Notes under the pieces: generated by a model
Databases searched by the model: none
What the model was told of the DNA's origin: nothing
Seen by the model: the letters and a program-made list of their open reading frames with translations, nothing else
Program-made: the position numbers and the translations under genes
Shown: piece by piece, positions 57,910 through 64,000 of the stretch
How the letters are laid out: each line of letters begins with the position of its first letter
Position numbering within the stretch: position 1 is the stretch's first letter
Assembly: GCA_037952775.1 (NCBI GenBank)
Contig: JBANAY010000003.1
Span: forward strand, 23,188,001-23,252,000
Direction: 5' to 3'
Source of the DNA: Clonostachys chloroleuca
Lineage: Eukaryota > Ascomycota > Sordariomycetes > Hypocreales > Bionectriaceae
Length of the DNA: 64,000 nucleotides

Positions 57910-59070
57910 ATGCCCGGCCTCATCGTTGCTCAGCCTCCCCCGGCTCCTCACGTTATTGGTCCAGCAACCAAGAATGTCACCCGTCCATCTGAACCTCTCC
58001 CTCAGTACCTCCTCGACCAAGCCAGAAGCACCCCAAGAGAAGAATTCCACGCTCCGAAGCACATCAACTTCCAGCCCCCGCAAACATTGTGTCTATGAAG
58101 GAGATTGGACTCGAAGGCCACGGAATCTCGCCCAACGCCGTCTCCGAGCCATTCCGCCTTTTCACCGACGAGGCCGTCCAGCAAATCCGAGCTGAGGTTT
58201 TCAGCGAAGAGGTTTTAAAGGATTGCCGGTTTGCTTCCACATTCAATAAGCAGATGGTCAGAGGGATGGGGGCCGCGTGAGTGAAACCATCGTGTTCATA
58301 CCTCAGAAGTCAAATGCTAACAACCCGAGAATAGTCGAGCTCCTTTCACTTATGCCGCGTGGAATTCGCCCGAGCTGATTGCCGCTGTTTCCAAGGTCGC
58401 TGGTATCGATGTCGTTCCTTCATTCGACTTCGAAGTTGCCAATATCAACATCTCCGTCAATAGCAGTGACAAACCTGTTGCGGAGCCCAAAAAGGACGAT
58501 GGAAATCCTCTTAGCGATGGCCTTTCCAGTGTCGCCTGGCACTACGACAGCTTCCCATTCGTCTGTGTAGTGATGCTCTCCGATTGCACCGACATGGTTG
58601 GGGGCGAGACCGCCTTGAGAACCTCCTCAGGTGAAATCATGAAGGTTCGCGGGCCTGCAATGGTAAGATCACTCATCTAGCCTTACATAACCTCTATGAC
58701 GAGAACTAATCAGTCATTATAGGGCACTGCAGTTGTTCTTCAGGGCCGATACATTGAACACCAGGCATTGAAGGCCCTTGGCGGGCGCGAGCGCATCAGC
58801 ATGGTCACATGTTTCCGTCCCAAGTCCCCTCACGTCCGCGACGAGACTGTCCTCACCGGAGTCCGGGGCATCAGCCACAAGTCTGAAATGTATACCCAGT
58901 ACACCGAGTATCGCCTCGAAATTCTGGAGGAACGCATCCGCGCCAAGCAGAAGAGTGAGAGAACGCGAGCGGCAGCTCGTCGCCCCTTTGACACGGAGGA
59001 AATCCGGCAATGGTTGAACGAGCAAAAAGCATTCATTGAGTCGACGCTGGAGGAATTGACTGGGGAGTAA
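57910..59070 (+). CDS. 2-oxoglutarate/Fe(II)-dependent oxygenase, one apparent frameshift
   Basis: Exons 57910-58276, 58335-58662 and 58723-59070, about 347 aa if one base is added. The jelly-roll iron site is WHYDSFPF (H192, D194 in repaired numbering), with the distal His in GRYIEHQAL (H245) and the 2OG-binding Arg in RISMV (R256). GGETALR lies between. The ATG frame MPGLIVAQPPP runs into a stop at 58096-58098. The rest of the protein is in the next frame, starting near the C5 run at 58075-58079; one more C restores continuous reading (FQPPANIVSMKEIGL). Substrate unknown; the fungal family includes biosynthetic and catabolic hydroxylases. It lies convergent to the MFS transporter. Translation could instead begin at the internal Met after the break. 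Confidence 0.8.
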
Positions 59071-59403
59071 ATGTATCTTTATATATCGCAAAGCATTGGA
59101 ATTGAATTTAATAGAATTATAACCGAACTTGATAATCATGATATATCATGACTAATATTCCATTCTTGAATCCACCTTTGCTTGGATGAAACGCGCGAAT
59201 TATACCTAGCTTTTAATGCAAGCCAATTCTCTGTGATTTTCGATGCTGTTTGTGATTAAGTTTCGGCACTTTGATCAGTAGGAGCCTCGAAAGATCTTCT
59301 ATCTGAAGTACCTACCTATGATAAAATCCGAAGTGAGGGGATCAGAGGGTGACAGAAGAAAAGAAACCCTATTATGGAGTTCAGATTTTCGGCCCTGTGC
59401 CTT
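59071..59403. other. Convergent intergenic region
   Basis: 333 nt of AT-rich 3'-flanking sequence between the 2OG oxygenase and the MFS gene. It contains an ATGATATATCAT palindrome near 59138-59149. No gene is seen. Confidence 0.5.
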
Positions 59404-61408
59404 TTATATCATGTATCGAAACGTGGGCGATTTATCTCCAAGCCTTGCTTTTTCTTCTTCTGTGAAGGACCTGATATCCATCGCCTCCCATTTCTTATTG
59501 ACGTGCTTGTAGGCATATCGAAGAGCAACTGCAGCAGTAATGCCGGCAAATGAGAAACCAAGCTCCAGTCCGTGTCCGAGATAGTATTGAGGGGCGTCTT
59601 GAGCTCGGTAAAAATTGGATGACATGGCTATTTTATATCTTGTTAGAGACTAACTCTCTCCTTCGCAACTGATGGAAACTCACCTCCAGCAAAGTTCCCA
59701 ACACCGATATGAAGAGCCATTCCGGCAGCTCGTTTATAATCACCCGCCAAGTTGTTACTCAGCCACGTTACGTTTCCAGGAAGTGCCGGGTATATTCCTA
59801 TTTTGACAATTAGCGTTAGGTACCTTTTCTCATCTAATTTTTCCATGAATTTGATGACGTACCGCATACGACAAGGAAAATTCCAAAGTATACAACCCCT
59901 GGCACTGACCTTCCAGCTGATGAGATGACGATGAGAAATCCAATAGATATGCACGAGAGATGTAAAATCAGTAGAGGCGAGCGCTTGCCGATGCGATCTG
60001 AGAAGTATGCTGAAACCACCGCAATGATAGCTGCTGTAACATAAATCGGAACCTATTTCTCGGCCTCAGTTAAACTATTCTCGTAGCTGCATTTGCCTGG
60101 GCTGTTGTTCTTACCGTAAGGAGTTGAGCTTGTGATGAGGTGTAGCCCAGATCTCGGACGATAGTCGGCAAGAAGAACGATATCCCATACATCGGGCAGA
60201 CCATGCCGTACCAAGCTAACGAAACAGATGGTTATTCAACTTGCTCAACTGGGAAAATGAGAAGATTCCTTTACTCACTGATCAAAGCAAGCCAAATCTG
60301 GAAGTCTGTAACAGCGTCCCAGACATATTTCCACTGGAATTTCTCCGATTCTTGGACATTTCCAGAGTATTGCTCCCTCAATCGATGGAGTACCCAGGCT
60401 CTCTCATCCTCCGTCAAAAACTTAGCAGTGTCTGGGTAGTCTGCGATGAAATAGAACGATGAAATGGCTACTAAGGTAGTTAGGATACCCTCCAGAATAA
60501 ATATCCAACGCCAGCCTTCTAAACCTCCTATACCATCCATTTTCTAGGTAGCCGTGGATCGTTAGCTTGCCAGGAGCACGCAAGAGCAACAAGGTAAGTG
60601 AGACACTTTCATGCACTTCTCACAAACTTACAGCGATAGCAAATGCGAGTAGGCCTGAAAATGCCCCTGCAACACTGGCTGCACTGAAGAACAGCGCCTG
60701 GCGAAGCTGCGCTTCATGGCGGCAATACCACATCGTGATATAGAAGGCAACTCCGGGGTAGAGGCCAGCCTCTAGAAATATGTAAGCAGTTATAATTTTA
60801 TTCTTCAGAATCCATGTCGTACCGGTCACGCCTAGGAATATTCGCGAAATAAGCAACCCGTGGTAGTTTCTCACAATCCCCATTAATGTCTAGCAAGGCT
60901 CCTATCAGCACCTGGAACGAGCAGTCATAAAAACTTCAAAAATATTCTCACCATGACGATTCCAACTCCTATCATTATAATCGGGAGCCATATTGAAGGT
61001 CTGAGTTTTTCAACACCAGATTCGAGGGTAACTCGAAGGCGGCATACGTGAAGAAGAATACCGTTACTACAAGGCGTCTGATTTTAGCTTTCGTGGACAC
61101 ACACAGGGCTCTTTTTCCACGGCTGGTCGACTTACAACACATATTATACTCCTGGCCAGTCATGTCAAGGTCGTCGATGAGGCCTTCGATTTTGGCATTC
61201 CCGATGTTGCCTCGATCTAGGAAGCAAAGAAGGTAGAGAACTGTGACGATGGGGATCACATGAAGTCTATTTTCCTCAATGTCCTCTTCTCGTCAACTTT
61301 GCACAGTTGGCCTCCCCTCTCCAGTTGCGTCACTTGAGCATTTTCAGTGTCCGAATCAGATACTTTCAGCGGCGCTCCAGGGGAAGTGACTGGCTTTTCG
61401 GCACTCAT
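59404..61408 (-). CDS. MFS transporter, DAL5/allantoate-permease type, two apparent frameshifts
   Basis: Nine exons: 61136-61408, 60952-61066, 60823-60889, 60632-60771, 60279-60543, 60115-60215, 59863-60052, 59684-59797 and 59404-59627. With two added bases they make 496 aa. Motifs of the anion:cation symporter group: VIPIVTVLYLLCFLDRGNIG (helix 1), TYAAFELPSNLVLK, LISRIFLGVTEAGLYPGV, GWRWIFILEGI, AYFSDRIGKRSP, and WLSNNLAGDYKRA near the end; 12 helices expected, plasma membrane. The frame breaks after LRKID (about 61268) and inside an A5 run at LVLKK (about 61007-61011). One extra base at each site restores the conserved sequence. Substrates of this group are small carboxylates and vitamins. 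It is beside a 2OG oxygenase and a pectate lyase, but no joint role is evident. Confidence 0.8.
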
Positions 61409-62415
61409 GGCGGCGGTATTGATGAGATGATGTGAAACAATGTGCGCGAAAGAAACAACAATTTCTGAGCTTGGATGCGAGATTCAGTAGAGCGGCTTCC
61501 CTTTATTCACCAGCCATAAAGAATTCTTAGGCTTACAGGTGCACGCCGCACTTAAGACCGAAAGCTCGGGAAGATATTTATGTCTACCCCGCAAACGCCC
61601 CAGACTTTTCCCTCAATTCCATATGGATCTGCTATAACAGTTCAGTCTTATGAAGTAGAATAGGAAGGAGGATGGTCCTTGTGGAGCCAGAGAAGTGGTC
61701 TTGTCACTTTGTTGGTTGTAAATGATGATAATTATATCCGGTGAGAGTCTATGATTCGGCCAGTTGATTGTTGATTACCCCACCCATCACACAACTCGCC
61801 GAGTAAGCAAATCGATACCCGAGGCAAGTGAGTGGGTGAAATAAAGCATGGCACACCAAAGCTCTTTTCGCGTAGGGCAGGGTCCTCATTTTTAACTAAA
61901 CGCAATAATAAGACAATAATAAGCAGGTGTTCCGTTATATTTAACTTGATATTGTATTCAGTACTAGGTTAATTATTCTAATATTGTGTTGAAATTCAAC
62001 GCTGAATCATATTGCCGGTCGCCAGTCATCTGCAGATATGCAACCGATGCCATATTGCTGCCAAAAGCCGAAGATGGGAAAACTTTCATAGTAATTTCCC
62101 ATGCCAAGCTGCCAAGTTTAGGTAAATTCAGTAAGTAATTTCGAGGAAGCATCAACATCGAAACCCTTCCTTGGGCACAATTTGATTGCACTGGAGCTTC
62201 ACAGACAATATCACTGAGCGAGACCATGTATTCTCGGATAATAGAAATAAACAGCTTTACTAAATTTAGAGTCTGTGTGGCTATATAGATACATCACATA
62301 AATAACCACAAGACTTCCGCGGAAACTTGGCGCAGGAGCACGAACACTCAGGGATAATTCGATGTCATTCGCACGTCAACAGGGTAGCATAACCTCGTTT
62401 TCTTCCGCGTAACCC
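61409..62415. other. 1-kb intergenic stretch
   Basis: Upstream of the MFS gene and downstream of the pectate lyase. An 84-codon ATG frame at 61973-62227 (-) has no motif. AT-rich around 61880-61990. Confidence 0.5.
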
Positions 62416-63890
62416 TTAGAAACCAAGGATTGCGCCGGCCTGTCCTGGAATAGTCGAAGCAACGCTGCCAGATCCGAGGAGAGAATAGCTGTAGGGGATA
62501 GAACTGGGAGTCAGGGTTCCGACGGGAGCGTCATTGATACCACCACCTAGGTTGACATCGTAGACGGCCACAGCGCTGTAGGACGAGTGTCAATAATATT
62601 TCCATTGGATGAAACACTGTGAAAGTACGACATACCCTTTCTCGTCGGAATCACGGCTGGTAATAGCAACTGGAGAGTTCTTGAATACAGAGCTCTGAAC
62701 AAGGATCTGAGCACCCATTCGGGAGTTGATTCCGGAAACGGATACACTATTTTCATGAATCAGTCGTAAGGCTAAGGATGTTTCCTTTTTCAATCAATGT
62801 TATCAAATCACTTACGTGTCGTAATAGTTATTGTAGATGTGGCCTGTTCCGAAGCGGAAGAGTGGAGTTCGAGATCCAACATTCTTGTAGTAATTGTTGG
62901 CATATGTGATGCGAAGATGGCCTTTATCTTCACTCGCGTTGCTGTCACTATGGCCAGCCAGGGAAGCCCTAAATAAGTTAGTATATTTCTCCATGGAGTA
63001 CGGGTTTCAATCAAGGGTGTTGGGGGGGTTTGTAACTAAGCTCGCTCGGAAACTGCAACACTTACTTATGGTGGTCATGAAGATAGTTGCTAGGTTTAAA
63101 TCCGTTAGATTGAGTCCCACATATTGTTCCAAACGTGGCCAGGATAGACTTACTTGGAGAGGGTCACGTAATCCGATCCATGAGTGACATCCAGAAGGCC
63201 GTCATAGTAGTCCTTGTCGTCTACAAGAGCTGAATAGAGCTCATTGTGGTCAACCCAGACATTGGTGCTTGCCTATAAGCTGTAAGCAGGTTGCCGACGG
63301 ACTACTTCATACTGTTCTATAACAAGCATCGTCACTTACATCAACGGTGATAGCATCCCCGTTAGCGGCAACCACGTAGGAGATTTTCAAATTGCGAATA
63401 ATGACGTTTTTCTGTCGGCGGACGTAGAGACCAACGTTGTTGAATCCTGTTTCAAAATTAGCAAGAGATGTATGGTGGCATAGTGAAACTATAGTGCAGA
63501 GACGTACCAGCTCCGGCAAGTCCAATAACAGACTTGTTGCTGCCAATTCGAACCTTGGTATTACCGGAGATAACACCCTTGACAACAACGATGCGAGCAG
63601 TCGTGTCCTTTTCATCGACAGCAGCGGTAAACTGAGCCAGCGTGGATACAGTTGTCACTGTTCCCCCAGCACCTCCTTTGGTACTGCCACCAAGTTAACG
63701 AGAATGTTTCATATATGCTCATTCCTTAGATTTTGTCAACTTACCCTCCATTCTGAGTTGCGTAACCAAGGTTAGCAGCCTCGGAGATGGTAGCTCGCTT
63801 CTCAATGTTGACAGGGGTATCCTCAATGGTAGGTGTGGGTGTAGCTGCCGCGACGGCGATCAGGCCGAAGACCAACGAAAGAAACTTCAT
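62416..63890 (-). CDS. Secreted pectate lyase, polysaccharide lyase family 1
   Basis: Eight exons (63745-63890, 63508-63683, 63340-63446, 63154-63272, 63066-63089, 62816-62968, 62636-62746, 62416-62575), 331 aa with all phases matched. A signal peptide ([18 protein letters not shown]) and a short pro-segment ending near IEKR precede the parallel beta-helix. Landmarks are [14 protein letters not shown] (the WxDH motif), [18 protein letters not shown] (Ca-binding region) and RTPLFRFG (the catalytic-Arg RxPxxR motif). The 24-nt exon 5 encodes NYLHDHH. The enzyme cleaves polygalacturonate by beta-elimination outside the cell, using Ca2+. It is the last gene before the right edge. Confidence 0.92.
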
Positions 63891-64000
63891 GCTGACGGGC
63901 GGCTTGAAACAGTGAGATTTCCAAATACCAAGTGCTCTTTATGTCAGGTTGAAGGTGAAGTGATGTTCTCGTGAAGATACCAGTTATGGAATGAGGGCGG

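Noticed and set aside
61973..62227. 84-codon ATG frame on the minus strand
   Set aside because: No motif and no supporting promoter or splice signal in an AT-rich intergenic stretch.
1..64000. CRISPR arrays, bacterial operons, rRNA genes
   Set aside because: No regularly spaced repeats, Shine-Dalgarno-led gene strings or rRNA-like sequence seen; the window is eukaryotic.

Overview
The window is nuclear DNA from a filamentous ascomycete (Pezizomycotina). The signs are genes on both strands split by short introns of about 50-80 nt with GT(A/G)AGT donors, two Zn2Cys6 regulators plus the relic of a third, and families typical of moulds: F-box/LRR, 2EXR, Pth11-like rhodopsin-fold, DAL5-type MFS and PL1 pectate lyase. 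I did not assign a species. Exon boundaries were derived by hand from splice signals and reading-frame continuity. For most multi-exon genes the exon lengths sum to a whole number of codons.

Region 1 (1-18 kb). A small gene runs off the left edge. An 87%-identical inverted repeat lies at 781-991. Next comes a candidate sugar-acid catabolic cluster: glucarate-dehydratase-like enolase-superfamily enzyme (-), divergent Zn2Cys6 regulator (+), ketopantoate-reductase-family enzyme (-), DapA-family lyase/aldolase (-) and a 3-hydroxyacid-dehydrogenase-type SDR (-). Their upstream regions share a TCCGC(G/A)G(G/A)-type element. A large membrane protein with an ectodomain, a broken F-box gene and a 65-aa protein follow.

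Region 2 (18-24.7 kb) is a gene-poor stretch. Only one small Ser/Gly-rich ORF there looks plausible.

Region 3 (24.7-39.4 kb) is the most interesting part. It is a compact set that looks like an aromatic-ring meta-cleavage cluster: acetoacetyl-CoA synthetase (-), FAD aromatic hydroxylase (+), Zn2Cys6 regulator (-), cytochrome P450 (-), type I extradiol dioxygenase (+) and FAH-family hydrolase (+). A plausible route is P450 demethylation/hydroxylation, flavin hydroxylation to a catechol or quinol, extradiol opening, hydrolysis by the FAH-type enzyme, and salvage of a released beta-keto acid as its CoA ester. Filamentous fungi mainly use ortho-cleavage or the homogentisate route, so this set deserves biochemical attention.

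Region 4 (39.4-64 kb) holds an AT-rich stretch with a decayed transcription factor, a CorA-like membrane protein, a 2EXR protein, a poly-A-rich gene-free stretch, a Pth11/rhodopsin-like membrane protein and a secreted astacin-like protein lacking the catalytic glutamate. It ends with a four-helix membrane protein, a 2OG-Fe(II) oxygenase, a DAL5-type MFS transporter and a secreted pectate lyase.

Seven single-base frame breaks, all repaired by one added base and several at short homopolymers, affect four otherwise well-preserved genes (first Zn2Cys6 regulator, F-box gene, 2OG oxygenase, MFS transporter). They may be consensus errors or real decay.
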